In this document: in pieces, positions 1-8,781 of the stretch
How positions within the stretch are numbered: position 1 is the first letter of the stretch
Layout of the letters: each line of letters opens with the position of its first letter
Assembly (NCBI RefSeq): GCF_016758195.1
Contig: NZ_QYAC01000006.1
Coordinates: forward strand, 62,001-126,000
Origin: Leucobacter chromiireducens subsp. solipictus
GTDB lineage: Bacteria; Actinomycetota; Actinomycetes; Actinomycetales; Microbacteriaceae
Reading direction: 5' to 3'
Length of the DNA stretch: 64,000 nucleotides
Notes under the pieces: generated by a model
Database searches by the model: none
What the model was told of the DNA's origin: nothing
What the model saw: only the letters and a program-made list of their open reading frames with translations
Program-made: the position numbers and the translations under genes

Positions 1-407
1 GCGTGGCCGAGCGTGCGGACGCGAAGATCGAGGCCTACGCGATCCACGAGGCGATCGCCGCCGTGTGGGAGCTGGTGGACGCGCTGAACGGCTACATCAC
101 CGAGCAGGAGCCCTGGGCGCTTGCGAAGGATCCGGCACAGCGCGCGCGGCTCGGCACGGTGCTGTACACGACCTCCGAGGGGCTTCGCGTGCTCGCGGAG
201 CTGCTCGCCCCGGTGCTGCCGGAGGCGACGGCAAAGCTGTGGACCGCGCTGGGCGCGGAGGCGGCGCTCGGCGAGCTGAGCGCGCGCCCGATCCGTGAGG
301 CCGGCGCCTGGGGCGGCCTGCCCGCGGGCACTGAGCAGCACGCGCTCGCCGTGCTCTTCCCGCGCATCGAAAGCGAACTGCCGACCACCGGTGGTGCTGC
401 CCAGTGA
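1..407 (+). CDS. metG: Methionyl-tRNA synthetase, C-terminal part (5' end outside window)
   Basis: This is the end of a reading frame that enters from the left edge (codons begin at base 3) and stops at 405-407. The roughly 134 visible residues look like the helical anticodon-binding domain of methionyl-tRNA synthetase: a run EAIAAVWELVDALNGYI followed by EQEPWALAKDP and a segment around LAPVLPEATAKLW. The enzyme charges tRNA-Met with methionine in the cytosol. The catalytic HIGH and KMSKS motifs would lie upstream and cannot be checked. The stop overlaps the start of tatD, so the two are probably co-transcribed and translationally coupled. The metG-tatD-rsmA-ispE order is common in Actinobacteria and supports the call. 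Confidence 0.88.
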   Translation, partial: VAERADAKIEAYAIHEAIAAVWELVDALNGYITEQEPWALAKDPAQRARLGTVLYTTSEGLRVLAELLAPVLPEATAKLWTALGAEAALGELSARPIREAGAWGGLPAGTEQHALAVLFPRIESELPTTGGAAQ

Positions 408-1315
408 TGAGCTCCACCCCCGCGCCCGAGCCGGGGTTGCGGAAGCGCGTCGGCGCGCCCGGCCGGGACATGACCCGGCCGGACGCGCCGGAGCCGCTGC
501 CGATTCCGCTGTACGACAACCACACGCACCTCGAGTTCGAGGACGGGATCGATCAGCTCGAACCGCTCGACTCGCTGGATCGTGCCGCGGCCGTCGGCGT
601 GCGCGGCGTGGTCCAGGTCGGCACCGACCTCGAGACCAGCCGCTGGAGCGCGCAGCTTGCGGCGAGCGACCCGCGCGTGCTCGCGGCCGTCGCGCTGCAC
701 CCGAACGAAGCCCCGAAGCTGTTCGCGCGCGGGGAGCTGAGCGCGCACCTCTCCGAGATTTCGCGGCTCGCCGCGGAACCGCGCGTGCGGGCTGTGGGGG
801 AGACCGGGCTCGACTTCTTCCGCACGGGCGAGGACGGGCGTGAAGCGCAGATCGAGGCCTTCGAAACGCACATCGACATCGCGAAGGCCAACGGCATCGC
901 GATGCAGATCCACGACCGCGACGCGCACGACGAGGTCGTGGCGACCCTGTTGCGCGTCGGTGCGCCGGAGAAGACCGTGTTCCACTGCTTCTCGGGCGAT
1001 GCGAAGCTCGCGCGAATCTGCAACGACCGCGGCTGGTTCATGTCCTTTGCGGGCACCATGACGTTCAAGAACGCGCCCGCCCTGCGCGAGGCGCTCGCGG
1101 TCGCGAGGCCCGAGCTCATCCTCGCGGAAACGGATGCGCCGTTCCTCACGCCCGAGCCGTTCCGCGGCCGGCCGAACGCCCCGTACCTGCTGCCGCACAC
1201 CGTGCGCCGCATGGCGGAAACGCTGAGCATGCCCCTCGACGAGCTGTGCGCGCAGCTCGCCGCGAACACGGAACGCGTCTACGGCTCGTGGGACCCCGAG
1301 GAGGCGGCCGCGTGA
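407..1315 (+). CDS. tatD: TatD family metal-dependent hydrolase/DNase
   Basis: A 302-residue TatD-family TIM-barrel hydrolase. The first metal-binding motif is D-N-H39-T-H41, the bridging glutamate is in VGETGLDFF (E132), further histidines lie in QIHDRDAH and FHCFSGD, and the last metal aspartate is in ETDAPFLTPEP. TatD proteins are metal-dependent nucleases linked to DNA repair and RNA quality control. The ATG at 407 overlaps the metG stop; a GTG at 404 is also possible, and an ATG at 470 would remove a non-conserved N-terminal extension of about 20 residues. It sits between metG and rsmA with overlapping ends, so it belongs to the same operon. Confidence 0.92.
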   Translation: MSSTPAPEPGLRKRVGAPGRDMTRPDAPEPLPIPLYDNHTHLEFEDGIDQLEPLDSLDRAAAVGVRGVVQVGTDLETSRWSAQLAASDPRVLAAVALHPNEAPKLFARGELSAHLSEISRLAAEPRVRAVGETGLDFFRTGEDGREAQIEAFETHIDIAKANGIAMQIHDRDAHDEVVATLLRVGAPEKTVFHCFSGDAKLARICNDRGWFMSFAGTMTFKNAPALREALAVARPELILAETDAPFLTPEPFRGRPNAPYLLPHTVRRMAETLSMPLDELCAQLAANTERVYGSWDPEEAAA

Positions 1316-2268
1316 GCGCGGCACCGGACGCCGGATCCGGCGCCGGCGAGTCCGGCGCTGTCGAGTCCGGCGCTGTCGAATCCGGCACCGGCGGATCTGC
1401 CGCTGGCGGTTCCACCCCGGCGCTCCTCGGCCCCGCCGAGGTGCGGGAACTCGCGGAACGGCTCGGCGTTTCCCCGACCAAGAAGCTCGGCCAGAACTTC
1501 GTGATCGATCCGAATACGGTGCGGAAGATCGTGCGGCTCGCCGGGGTGACCGCGGCGGATCACGTGATCGAGGTCGGCCCGGGACTCGGCTCGCTGACGC
1601 TCGGGATCACGGAGACCGGTGCCGAGGTGACGGCCGTGGAGATCGATCACCGCCTCGCCGCGGAGCTGCCCGCCACCATCGCCGCGATGCAGCCCGCGGC
1701 TGCCGCGCGGTTCCGGGTGATCCGCAGCGACGCGCTTGAGCTGACCGCGGACATGCTTGCCGCGCTGCCGAGCGCACCGCAGCTGCTCGTCGCGAATCTG
1801 CCGTACAACGTGTCCGTGCCGATCCTGATGGAGCTGCTCGATCTCATCCCCGAGCTGCGCGGCGGGCTCGTGATGGTGCAGGCCGAGGTGGGATACCGCA
1901 TCGCGGCGCAGCCCGGCAGCAAGGAGTACGGGGCCCCGAGCGCGAAGGCGGCCTGGTACGGCCCGTGGCGGATCGCGGGGACCGTGAGCCGGCGCATCTT
2001 CTGGCCCGTGCCCGGCGTCGATTCGGTGCTCGTGGGATACGAACGCCGGGACACGCCGCGCGGCACGATCGAGGAACGCGACGTCACGTTCGCGCTCGTG
2101 AACGCGGCGTTCGCGCAGCGCCGCAAGATGCTCCGCCAATCGCTGCAGCCCGTACTCGGCCCGCTCGACACCGTCGTGACGGTGCTGGAGGCGGCGGGGA
2201 TCGATCCCACCTTGCGCGCGGAGCAGCTCGGCATCGACGACTACCTCGCCATCGCCCGCGCACGGTAA
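1312..2268 (+). CDS. rsmA: 16S rRNA (adenine1518-N6/adenine1519-N6)-dimethyltransferase
   Basis: RsmA/KsgA dimethylates two adjacent adenines in the 3' hairpin of 16S rRNA using S-adenosylmethionine. The 318-residue product shows KLGQNF (residues 58-63), the SAM loop EVGPGLGS (87-94), the acidic end of strand 2 (AVEID, E110) and the catalytic NLPY (162-165). The chosen GTG start overlaps the tatD stop as GTGA, which fixes the start and implies coupling. The odd part is the first 50 residues: a Gly/Ser/Ala/Glu-rich low-complexity stretch encoded partly by a 15-bp tandem repeat, about 40 residues longer than usual before KLGQNF. Confidence 0.95.
   Translation: MSAAPDAGSGAGESGAVESGAVESGTGGSAAGGSTPALLGPAEVRELAERLGVSPTKKLGQNFVIDPNTVRKIVRLAGVTAADHVIEVGPGLGSLTLGITETGAEVTAVEIDHRLAAELPATIAAMQPAAAARFRVIRSDALELTADMLAALPSAPQLLVANLPYNVSVPILMELLDLIPELRGGLVMVQAEVGYRIAAQPGSKEYGAPSAKAAWYGPWRIAGTVSRRIFWPVPGVDSVLVGYERRDTPRGTIEERDVTFALVNAAFAQRRKMLRQSLQPVLGPLDTVVTVLEAAGIDPTLRAEQLGIDDYLAIARAR
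1348..1392 (+). repeat. 15-bp tandem repeat inside rsmA 5' end
   Basis: Two identical 15-bp units (1348-1362 and 1363-1377, beginning GAGTCCGGC) are followed by a diverged third unit (1378-1392). They are in frame and encode E/G-S-G-A-V type repeats in the unusual N-terminal extension of RsmA. Period 15 keeps the frame, so slippage would change length without breaking the gene. Confidence 0.85.
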
Positions 2269-2325
2269 CGCGCGAGTGAATGACGTCGTGTGAACGTGCG
2301 GGATTTGGGGGGCCGTGCGGACCAC

Positions 2326-2338
2326 TAGTGTGGTACCT
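2326..2338 (+). promoter_or_regulatory. Putative leaderless promoter of ispE
   Basis: A TAGTGT hexamer (2326-2331) lies exactly 7 nt before the ispE ATG at 2339, with a TTTGGG-like -35 around 2304-2309. There is no Shine-Dalgarno sequence. This spacing is what a leaderless actinobacterial transcript would show. Confidence 0.5.
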
Positions 2339-3274
2339 ATGAGCCCCACTCCGAAGCGCACGGTCACCGTGCGAGCACCGGGGAAGATCAACGTGTTCTT
2401 CCGCGTCGGTGCGTTGCAGGACGACGGTTATCACGACGTTGCCTCGCTCTACCAGGCCGTGTCGGTGTTCGAGGAGGTCACGGCGACGCCCGCCGACGAC
2501 TTCTCCGTGCAGTTCACCGGCCCCATCGACTGCAGCGGTCTCGCGGTCGACGGCACGAACCTCGCGATCGCGGCGGCGAAGGCGCTCGCCGAGCGCACCG
2601 GATACCCGGGCGGCGTCGCCCTGACGATCCTGAAGCGAGTCCCGATTGCGGGCGGCATGGGTGGCGGATCCGCGGACGCCGCCGCGACCCTCGTCGCCTG
2701 TGACGAGCTGTGGGGGACCGGCCTCGGAAGGTCCGGCCTGCTCCCGCTCGCCGCCGAACTCGGAGCTGACGTCCCGTTCGCCCTGGAGGGCGGCACCGCC
2801 GTCGGCACGGGCCGCGGCGACGAGCTGAGCCCGGCGCTCGCGAAGGGCGCGTTCCACTGGGTGCTCGCGCTGTCGGACCTGGGCCTGAGCACGCCGCTCG
2901 TGTACGGCACGCTCGACCAGCACCGCGATGTCTACGCCGACGACCTCGGGCCGCAGCCCGATCTCGTGAAGGTCGACACGGCCGTGCTGCAGGCCGTGCG
3001 GATCGGTGACGCCGACTCGCTCGCCGACGCCATGCACAACGATCTGCAGGTCGCCGCGCTGAAACTCGCCCCCGAGCTCACGGAGCTGCTCGAGCTGGGC
3101 GAATCGCGCGGCGCGCTTGCCGGCATCGTGTCGGGATCCGGCCCGACCATCGCGTTCCTCGTCGAGAGCCCGCAGGCCGCGGCCGAGCTGCGCAGTGTGC
3201 TGGGGCGGCGCGATATTCGTGCGCTGATCGCGACCGGGCCGGTGCCCGGGGCGCGGGTGCTCGACGCGCACTGA
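2339..3274 (+). CDS. ispE: 4-diphosphocytidyl-2-C-methyl-D-erythritol kinase
   Basis: IspE phosphorylates CDP-methylerythritol with ATP in the non-mevalonate isoprenoid pathway. The 311-residue protein has the N-terminal [13 protein letters not shown] motif and the GHMP-kinase ATP loop [14 protein letters not shown] at about residues 101-115, and it ends with the [12 protein letters not shown] segment typical of the family. The ATG at 2339 is preferred over an in-frame codon at 2315 because it gives the family N-terminus and follows a well-placed -10 box. It lies 70 bp downstream of rsmA and seems to have its own promoter. Confidence 0.95.
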   Translation: MSPTPKRTVTVRAPGKINVFFRVGALQDDGYHDVASLYQAVSVFEEVTATPADDFSVQFTGPIDCSGLAVDGTNLAIAAAKALAERTGYPGGVALTILKRVPIAGGMGGGSADAAATLVACDELWGTGLGRSGLLPLAAELGADVPFALEGGTAVGTGRGDELSPALAKGAFHWVLALSDLGLSTPLVYGTLDQHRDVYADDLGPQPDLVKVDTAVLQAVRIGDADSLADAMHNDLQVAALKLAPELTELLELGESRGALAGIVSGSGPTIAFLVESPQAAAELRSVLGRRDIRALIATGPVPGARVLDAH

Positions 3275-3362
3275 TCCGGCACCGGGTGTGGGGCGCTGAT
3301 CACGGCGCAACTTTCCGGGTGTCTCGGGGAATAGGCCGCGCAGTCGCCCGGTTGCACTGTGC

Positions 3363-4052
3363 GTGAGTGAAACGATCCGCGTAGACATTTGGTCCGACAT
3401 CGCCTGCCCCTGGTGCTACATCGGCAAGCACCGCTTCGAGGCGGGCATCGCGGCGTTCGCCGCGCAGCACCCGGACGTCACCTTTGAGATCGAGAGCCAC
3501 AGCTACGAGCTCGCCCCCGACACCCCGCTCGACTTCGCCGGCAGCGAGGTCGATTTCCTCGTGACGCACAAGGGCATGCCCGCCGCGCAGGTCGAGCAGA
3601 TGCTGGGGCAGATGACCGAGCTCGCCGCCTCCGAGGGGATCACCTTCGACTTTGGGCGCGTGCGCCACGCAAACACGCAGCGCGCCCACCGCGTGCTCCA
3701 CCTTGCCAAGGCCGAGGGCGTGCAGCCCGAGGTCCAGGAGCGGTTGTTCCGCGCCTACTTCGCCGAGGGGGAGGACATGTCCGACCCGGACGCGCTCGCC
3801 CGACTCGGGGCCGAGGCGGGGCTCGACGCAGACGCCGTCCGCGCCGCCCTCGAGAGCGAGGAACTGGGCGAGGCCGTGCAGCACGACATCACCCGCGCGA
3901 AGATGCTCGGCATCTCCGGGGTGCCGTTCTTCCTGCTCGAGCAGCAGTACGGGGTGTCGGGTGCGCAGACCGCCGAAGCGTTCACCGGCGTCTTCGAGCA
4001 GGTGCTCGAGCTGAAGCAGGCCGCGGCGGCGGCCGAGGCAGCCGCGCAGTAG
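3363..4052 (+). CDS. DsbA family oxidoreductase (FrnE/polyketide-isomerase-like)
   Basis: A 229-residue cytosolic DsbA-like thioredoxin-fold protein. The active site is C15-P-W-C18 right after the first strand, a helical insertion follows, and the cis-proline loop GVPFF lies near residue 187. The FrnE branch is known as thiol-disulfide oxidoreductases linked to oxidative stress; the exact substrate cannot be read from sequence. There is no signal peptide. The start is GTG, 88 bp after ispE, without a visible Shine-Dalgarno. A short gene encoding a cysteine-tailed peptide begins 42 bp downstream and could be a partner. Confidence 0.85.
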   Translation: MSETIRVDIWSDIACPWCYIGKHRFEAGIAAFAAQHPDVTFEIESHSYELAPDTPLDFAGSEVDFLVTHKGMPAAQVEQMLGQMTELAASEGITFDFGRVRHANTQRAHRVLHLAKAEGVQPEVQERLFRAYFAEGEDMSDPDALARLGAEAGLDADAVRAALESEELGEAVQHDITRAKMLGISGVPFFLLEQQYGVSGAQTAEAFTGVFEQVLELKQAAAAAEAAAQ

Positions 4053-4094
4053 CGCCCCCTTTTCCCACCCGTTTCCCCTGTGAAAGGATCCCCC

Positions 4095-4277
4095 ATGAGC
4101 GAGACCACGAAGACCGAGGCCGAGGTATCTCAGGCCGCACCCCACACCGAGTCCGATCCGGCCGCGGGCCTGGACGGGGCCGCGAGCTTCGCCGATGCGG
4201 AGACCCGCGAGATCCTGAACCTCCTGGGCAACACCTCCGCCGGCGGCTCGTGCTGCGGCGGATCCTGCTGCGCGTAG
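4095..4277 (+). CDS. Small acidic protein with C-terminal CC-GGS-CC motif, unknown function
   Basis: A 60-residue protein of no recognised family. The first 45 residues are acidic and rich in Glu, Thr and Ala, with a short predicted amphipathic piece (ADAETREILNLLG). The last residues are G-G-S-C53-C54-G-G-S-C58-C59-A. Two vicinal cysteine pairs at the extreme C-terminus suggest metal or arsenite binding, or disulfide exchange. The start is supported by AAAGGA six bases before the ATG. It follows the DsbA/FrnE-like gene with 42 bp between, so co-expression is likely and a redox substrate or thiol relay role is possible. That is inference only. Confidence 0.6.
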   Translation: MSETTKTEAEVSQAAPHTESDPAAGLDGAASFADAETREILNLLGNTSAGGSCCGGSCCA

Positions 4278-4367
4278 CGGTCTTTCGGGTCCGCGAGCGG
4301 CCCGCGGATTCGCGGATCCGTAGCCCGCGGATCCGTAGCCCGCGGCCCGCGAACCGCGGCCCGGGCG

Positions 4368-6149
4368 CTACTTCGGGAGCGCGGCGCAGTTCGGGGTGGC
4401 GGGTGTCCCGGCCCAGCGGTCGAGCGTCCACTCCACGAGCTGCGGGGTGAGCGGGGAATCGGCCGCGACGAGCGAGAGATGGTCGAGGCCGGGGAACGTA
4501 CGGTAGTCGATCTCCTCGCCCGCGGCGCAGCGCCCGGCGACCCAGGCGCGCTGCTGCGCCGGCTTCACGAGCGGGTCCGAGAGGCCCTGCGCCACGAGCA
4601 CCGGCGCAGGGAACGGGCCCACGGGGGTCTGTTCCTTGAGCAGGTGCCCGAACTTCCCCGCGAGCAGGCTGTCCGGGAAGATCTGGTTGGGCACCTGCGT
4701 GCCGCGCAGGATCGCGGCGAGCACGTCCTTGCCGTTGAAGCAGAGGTTCTGGATCTTCGTGACGGGACCCGCTGAGCCGGGCGTGAGCTGGGACTGCAGC
4801 TCGAGTTCCGGGTAGAGCGTGTTCCAGGTCGCCGCGATGTACGCGGAGACCGTCTTGCCCGGGGCATCGTTCTTGTTCACCTCGGCGAGCCCGTAGAGAT
4901 CCGCCGCCGGGGCGAACGCGGCGATCCCGACCACGGTGAGTTCGGGCGCGTACGATTCGGCGATCTGGCCCGTCCACAGCGAGCCCTGGCCGCCCTGCGA
5001 GTGCCCCCAGACGACGGTGTCGGTGGGGGTGCTCAGCTCGGAGAACTGCTGCACGGCCCGCGCCGCATCGAGCACGTTGCGTGCCTCGGCGTCCCCGATG
5101 AGGTACGGGTGCGTGCCGCTGGTGCCGAGCCCGACGTAGTCGGAGGTGACCGCGGCGAAGCCGTGGCGGGTGACCATCTGTTCGAGCGCCGCCCCGGCAC
5201 CGTCGGCGAACGGGGTTGCGCTGAGCGACGGCGCGCACTTCGCGGCGACCCCGGTGGTGCCGTGCGCGACGGAGAGCAGGGGCAGGGCATCTGCGCCGCG
5301 ATCGCGGGGCGCGAGCAGCGTGCCGCTCGAGATCGCGGGGCTGCCGTCGCTGTGGGTGGTCGTGTACAGAATCTTCCACGCCTGCGCGCCGTGCGGCACG
5401 CCCTCCGTGAGCGGCTCGCTGCGCAGCAACTGGCCGGGCTCGCTCGGCACCTCGGCGGGCGCGGCGTAGAACGTTCCGGGCTCGGGGAGCGGTACGCCGC
5501 CGAGGATCGCGCCGGTGCCGAGGGCGAGCCCCACCGCGAGCACGAGCGCGAGGCTCGCCCCGATGGTGCGCGACCAGCGGCGCAGCCGTGAGCGCGGCCG
5601 GGGGGCGCGCAACACGCTGTCGGTGCGATGGGTGAGCGCGAGCATGACCAGCTGCAGCCCGAAGAACACGAACCACGCCCCGACCCCGAGCCGGAAGAAC
5701 GTGAGCGTGAGCACGGGCCAGGAGAACGTCACGACGCCGATGATGACGCTCGCGAGCGCCCCGATGATGTTCGTGACGCGCTGGTCGCCGCCGTTGCGGA
5801 TCGACTGAATCCCCTGGAAGAGCCCCTGCCCGATCAGGGCCGCGCCCACGACGAAGGCGAGCCACGGCGCCCCCGCGCTCGGCCAGACCGCGATGAGCAC
5901 GCCGAGGGCGATCCCGATCCCACCCAGAATGCGCGCCGAGAACCGGGTGAAGCGATCCGCGGTCGGGAGGAGCAGGGCCGCCACGCCGGCAAGCGCCAGA
6001 CCGATGCCGGTCACGACCGCGATCTGGTGGGTGCTGAGCGGGGCCAGTACGAGGGTGACCCCGAGCCCGACGGCCGCCAAGCCGATGAGCGCGCGCGCCG
6101 GGCCCGCGAGACCGGCGATTCCGGTCGTGACTTCTGCCCTCAGTGACAT
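4368..6149 (-). CDS. Membrane-anchored lipase: DUF308/HdeD membrane domain fused to secretory-lipase (LIP) domain
   Basis: A 593-residue fusion. The first ~190 residues hold about six hydrophobic helices resembling the DUF308/HdeD membrane family (segments such as IGLALAGVAALLL and VIIGVVTFSWPVLTLTFF). Another membrane helix around residues 205-230 leads to an alpha/beta-hydrolase of the secretory-lipase type: nucleophile S384 in GHSQGG, probable acid D525 in GLSDPL, H557 in GLDHLS, and cysteine pairs expected of an extracytoplasmic domain. It probably hydrolyses lipids or esters at the outer face of the membrane. The start is the ATG with GGAGGG upstream; an in-frame GTG lies 9 bp earlier. 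It is transcribed alone, convergent with the cysteine-peptide gene. Confidence 0.82.
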   Translation of the reverse strand: MSLRAEVTTGIAGLAGPARALIGLAAVGLGVTLVLAPLSTHQIAVVTGIGLALAGVAALLLPTADRFTRFSARILGGIGIALGVLIAVWPSAGAPWLAFVVGAALIGQGLFQGIQSIRNGGDQRVTNIIGALASVIIGVVTFSWPVLTLTFFRLGVGAWFVFFGLQLVMLALTHRTDSVLRAPRPRSRLRRWSRTIGASLALVLAVGLALGTGAILGGVPLPEPGTFYAAPAEVPSEPGQLLRSEPLTEGVPHGAQAWKILYTTTHSDGSPAISSGTLLAPRDRGADALPLLSVAHGTTGVAAKCAPSLSATPFADGAGAALEQMVTRHGFAAVTSDYVGLGTSGTHPYLIGDAEARNVLDAARAVQQFSELSTPTDTVVWGHSQGGQGSLWTGQIAESYAPELTVVGIAAFAPAADLYGLAEVNKNDAPGKTVSAYIAATWNTLYPELELQSQLTPGSAGPVTKIQNLCFNGKDVLAAILRGTQVPNQIFPDSLLAGKFGHLLKEQTPVGPFPAPVLVAQGLSDPLVKPAQQRAWVAGRCAAGEEIDYRTFPGLDHLSLVAADSPLTPQLVEWTLDRWAGTPATPNCAALPK

Positions 6150-6282
6150 CTCCAGCACCCCTCCGGTCCGGGCCCCTGGCTCGCCACGCGAGCGGGGGTG
6201 TCGCGGCGCGCGACGCTTCCCAGCGTAGTGGGCGGCGGGGGCGCGGGGGATCCCCACGGAACTGAACTACCATTGAGGAGTT

Positions 6283-8118
6283 ATGGCACATCTTCTGGGG
6301 GCCGAGGCCCTACACCTTGAAGTCCCGACGAAGACCGTGTTCGACTCGGTCACGTTGGGCGTCGCCGAGGGCGACCGGATCGGCATCGTCGGGCGCAACG
6401 GCGACGGCAAATCGAGCTTGCTGATGATGCTCGCGGGGCGGCGCGAGCCGGACGGTGGCAAGGTGACGATGCGTGGGGGGACCACCATCGGGGTGCTGGA
6501 TCAGGCCGACGCATTCCCCGAGGGCGAGACCGTGGGCCACGCCATCGTGGGGGACCGCCCCGAGTACGAGTGGGCGGGGGATCCGCGCACGCGCGACGTG
6601 ATCGCGGGACTCGTGGCGGATCTGGGCTGGGACGCCGAGGTCGCCTCGCTGTCGGGCGGGCAGCAGCGCCGGGTCGCGCTCGCCGCGCTGCTGAGCCGCG
6701 AGGTGGACATGCTGTTCCTCGACGAGCCGACGAACCACCTCGACGTCGAGGGGATCGCCTGGCTGGCCGAGCATCTGAAGCGGCGCTGGCCGCGCGGTCA
6801 GGGCGCGTTGCTCGTCGTGACGCACGACCGGTGGTTCCTGGACGAGGTCTGCACCACGACCTGGGAGGTGCACGACCGCATCGTCGAGCCTTTTGAGGGC
6901 GGCTATGCCGCGTACATCCTGCAGCGCGTGGAGCGCGACCGGCAGGCCGCCACGATCGAGCAGAAGCGGCAGAACCTCGCCCGGAAGGAGCTCGCGTGGC
7001 TGCGGCGCGGGGCGCCCGCGCGGACCTCGAAGCCGAAGTTCCGGATCGACGCCGCGAACGAGCTGATCGCCGACGTCCCCGAGATCCGCGATCGCGTCTC
7101 GTTGCAGTCGATGGCCGTCTCGCGCCTCGGCAAGGAGGTCGTGAATCTCCTCGATGTGGGCGTGAGCTACGGGGATCGGGTGGTCCTCGAAGACATCGAG
7201 TGGCGCCTGGCCCCCGGCGAGCGGACCGGGATCCTCGGCGTGAACGGTGCCGGCAAGTCGACGCTGCTGGGCCTGATCTCGGGCACGGTCGAGCCGAGCA
7301 GCGGCACGGTGAAGCGCGGCCAGACCGTGAAGGTCGCGACCCTCACGCAGCGGCTCGACGAGCTCGAGGAGCACCTGAATGAGCCCGTGCGCACCGTGAT
7401 CGGGCGGCTCCGCACGAGCTTCACGGTGGGCAGCGGCTCGAAGGCCCAGGAGCTCACCCCCGGCCAGCTGCTCGAACGGATGGGCTTCACGAGCGCGCAG
7501 CTCTCGACCCCGGTGAAGGATCTCTCCGGCGGCCAGAAGCGCCGCTTGCAGCTGCTCCTGATCCTGCTCGACCAGCCGAACGTGCTGATCCTTGACGAGC
7601 CGACGAACGATCTCGACACCGACATGCTCGCCGCGATGGAGGACCTGCTCGATTCGTGGCCGGGAACCCTCATCGTCGTGAGCCACGATCGCTACTTCCT
7701 GGAGCGGGTCACGGACCAGCAGTACGCGATTCTGGACCACGGGCTCCGGCATCTGCCGGGCGGCGTGGACCAGTATCTCGAGCTGCGCGCCGCGGAGGAG
7801 CGCGCGGCGTCGGAGGGGGCGGCGAAGCCCGCAGCGCGCGGCGGTGCCGGCATCGCGACCGCGCCGAAGGTCTCGGCAGCGGCGGCCCCCGCGCTGAGCG
7901 GCGCTGAGCTGCGCGCCGCGCAGAAGGAGCTGTCCGCCGTGGAGCGGCGCATGGAGAAGCTGCAGCAGCAGATCGTCGCGGACCGGGAGCGCCTCGCGAC
8001 GCTCGATCAGAGCGACTACCAGTTGCTGAACGCGGAGATGGCGAAGATCGCGGCGTTCGAGGCCGAGGTCGGCGAGCTCGAGGAGCAGTGGCTGGAGCTG
8101 TCCGAGCAGATCGGATAG
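6283..8118 (+). CDS. ABC-F family ATP-binding protein (duplicated ABC domains)
   Basis: A 611-residue soluble protein with two ABC ATPase cassettes and no membrane segment. Cassette 1 has Walker A GRNGDGKSS (K43), signature LSGGQQRR and Walker B MLFLDEPTNHLD. Cassette 2 has GVNGAGKST (K325), LSGGQKRR and VLILDEPTNDLD. The linker between cassettes is charged, and the C-terminus (after about residue 545) is a coiled coil like Uup. ABC-F proteins act on the ribosome or in DNA/RNA metabolism rather than in transport. ATG at 6283 is preceded by GAGGAG and by a TACCAT -10 candidate (6268-6273). It is a frequent neighbour of ispE in Actinobacteria. Confidence 0.92.
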   Translation: MAHLLGAEALHLEVPTKTVFDSVTLGVAEGDRIGIVGRNGDGKSSLLMMLAGRREPDGGKVTMRGGTTIGVLDQADAFPEGETVGHAIVGDRPEYEWAGDPRTRDVIAGLVADLGWDAEVASLSGGQQRRVALAALLSREVDMLFLDEPTNHLDVEGIAWLAEHLKRRWPRGQGALLVVTHDRWFLDEVCTTTWEVHDRIVEPFEGGYAAYILQRVERDRQAATIEQKRQNLARKELAWLRRGAPARTSKPKFRIDAANELIADVPEIRDRVSLQSMAVSRLGKEVVNLLDVGVSYGDRVVLEDIEWRLAPGERTGILGVNGAGKSTLLGLISGTVEPSSGTVKRGQTVKVATLTQRLDELEEHLNEPVRTVIGRLRTSFTVGSGSKAQELTPGQLLERMGFTSAQLSTPVKDLSGGQKRRLQLLLILLDQPNVLILDEPTNDLDTDMLAAMEDLLDSWPGTLIVVSHDRYFLERVTDQQYAILDHGLRHLPGGVDQYLELRAAEERAASEGAAKPAARGGAGIATAPKVSAAAAPALSGAELRAAQKELSAVERRMEKLQQQIVADRERLATLDQSDYQLLNAEMAKIAAFEAEVGELEEQWLELSEQIG

Positions 8119-8189
8119 CGGACCCGGGCGGATCAGGCGTCGCGGACCCGGACGGTTCAGGCGTCGCGGACCCTGGCGGATCAGGCGTC
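8118..8189 (+). repeat. 24-bp tandem repeat, three copies
   Basis: Three 24-bp units (8118-8141, 8142-8165, 8166-8189), each starting GCGGACCC and ending CAGGCGTC, differ at only a few bases; a fourth degenerate start follows. The array begins at the last base of the ABC-F stop codon and runs into the last codons of the convergent tetR gene. Confidence 0.9.
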
Positions 8190-8774
8190 GCTGGCTCGGG
8201 CGGTGGGCGCGGCCCGGAGCGCGGCGAGGGCGAGTTCGAGGCCCCCGGGGAAGGCCGCGGCTTCGACGCCCATGCCGGAGGCCGCGAGCGCGCCCTCGTG
8301 GGCGAGGAACAGGCCGCGGGCGAGCGCCTCCGGATCTCGCGCCCCGGCGTCGCGGGCGATGTCCGCGAAGCGTTCGCGCATCCACCGTTTTTGCCGCAGC
8401 ATCACGGCCGTGGCCGGGTGCTCCGGGTCGCTGATTTCCGCGTGCGCGTTGATTACGGCGCAGCCGCGCGGGCCCCGCTCCGCGCTCCACTCCGCGGAGG
8501 CTTCGAAGAGCGCGCGCAGTCGCGCTTCGGGGTCGGTTCCCGCGGCCGCGAGGCGCGGGGAGAGGACGTCGCGCCATGCGCGATCGCGCTCGTCCAGGTA
8601 CGCGGCGACCAGCTGGGCCTTCGAGCCGAAGCGGTCGTAGAGGGTCTTTTTGGTCACCCCGGCGTGCGCGGCGATCGTGTCCACCCCGACCGCGTGGATC
8701 CCCTCGGCGTAGAAGAGCTCGCTCGCGGCGTCAAGGATCGCGCGCGCTTTGGGGGACCACTGGGTGGGTGTCAT
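8181..8774 (-). CDS. TetR family transcriptional regulator
   Basis: A 197-residue TetR regulator. The N-terminal helix-turn-helix is at about residues 10-56 (TIAAHAGVTKKTLYDRFGSK); the rest is a helical ligand domain. It is divergently transcribed from a DMT-family exporter, and the 34 bp between their start codons contain one of two near-identical inverted repeats, so it almost certainly represses itself and the exporter. The ATG start lies 7 nt after a TATACT -10 box on the minus strand, without a Shine-Dalgarno, implying a leaderless mRNA. Its last codons lie in the third unit of a 24-bp tandem repeat. Confidence 0.92.
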   Translation of the reverse strand: MTPTQWSPKARAILDAASELFYAEGIHAVGVDTIAAHAGVTKKTLYDRFGSKAQLVAAYLDERDRAWRDVLSPRLAAAGTDPEARLRALFEASAEWSAERGPRGCAVINAHAEISDPEHPATAVMLRQKRWMRERFADIARDAGARDPEALARGLFLAHEGALAASGMGVEAAAFPGGLELALAALRAAPTARASDA

Positions 8775-8781
8775 GGTGGCA

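Noticed and set aside
92-1324. Long open frames antisense or out of frame to real genes, here and throughout the window
   Set aside because: They arise from the high GC content, give Arg/Ala/Gly-rich low-complexity translations, and lie opposite genes with clear family motifs.
4095-4277. Small cysteine-tailed protein as a toxin, antitoxin or lantibiotic-type precursor
   Set aside because: No partner toxin, immunity, modification or export gene lies nearby.
8118-8189. 24-bp repeat array as a CRISPR
   Set aside because: Units are directly adjacent with no spacers, and no cas gene is present.
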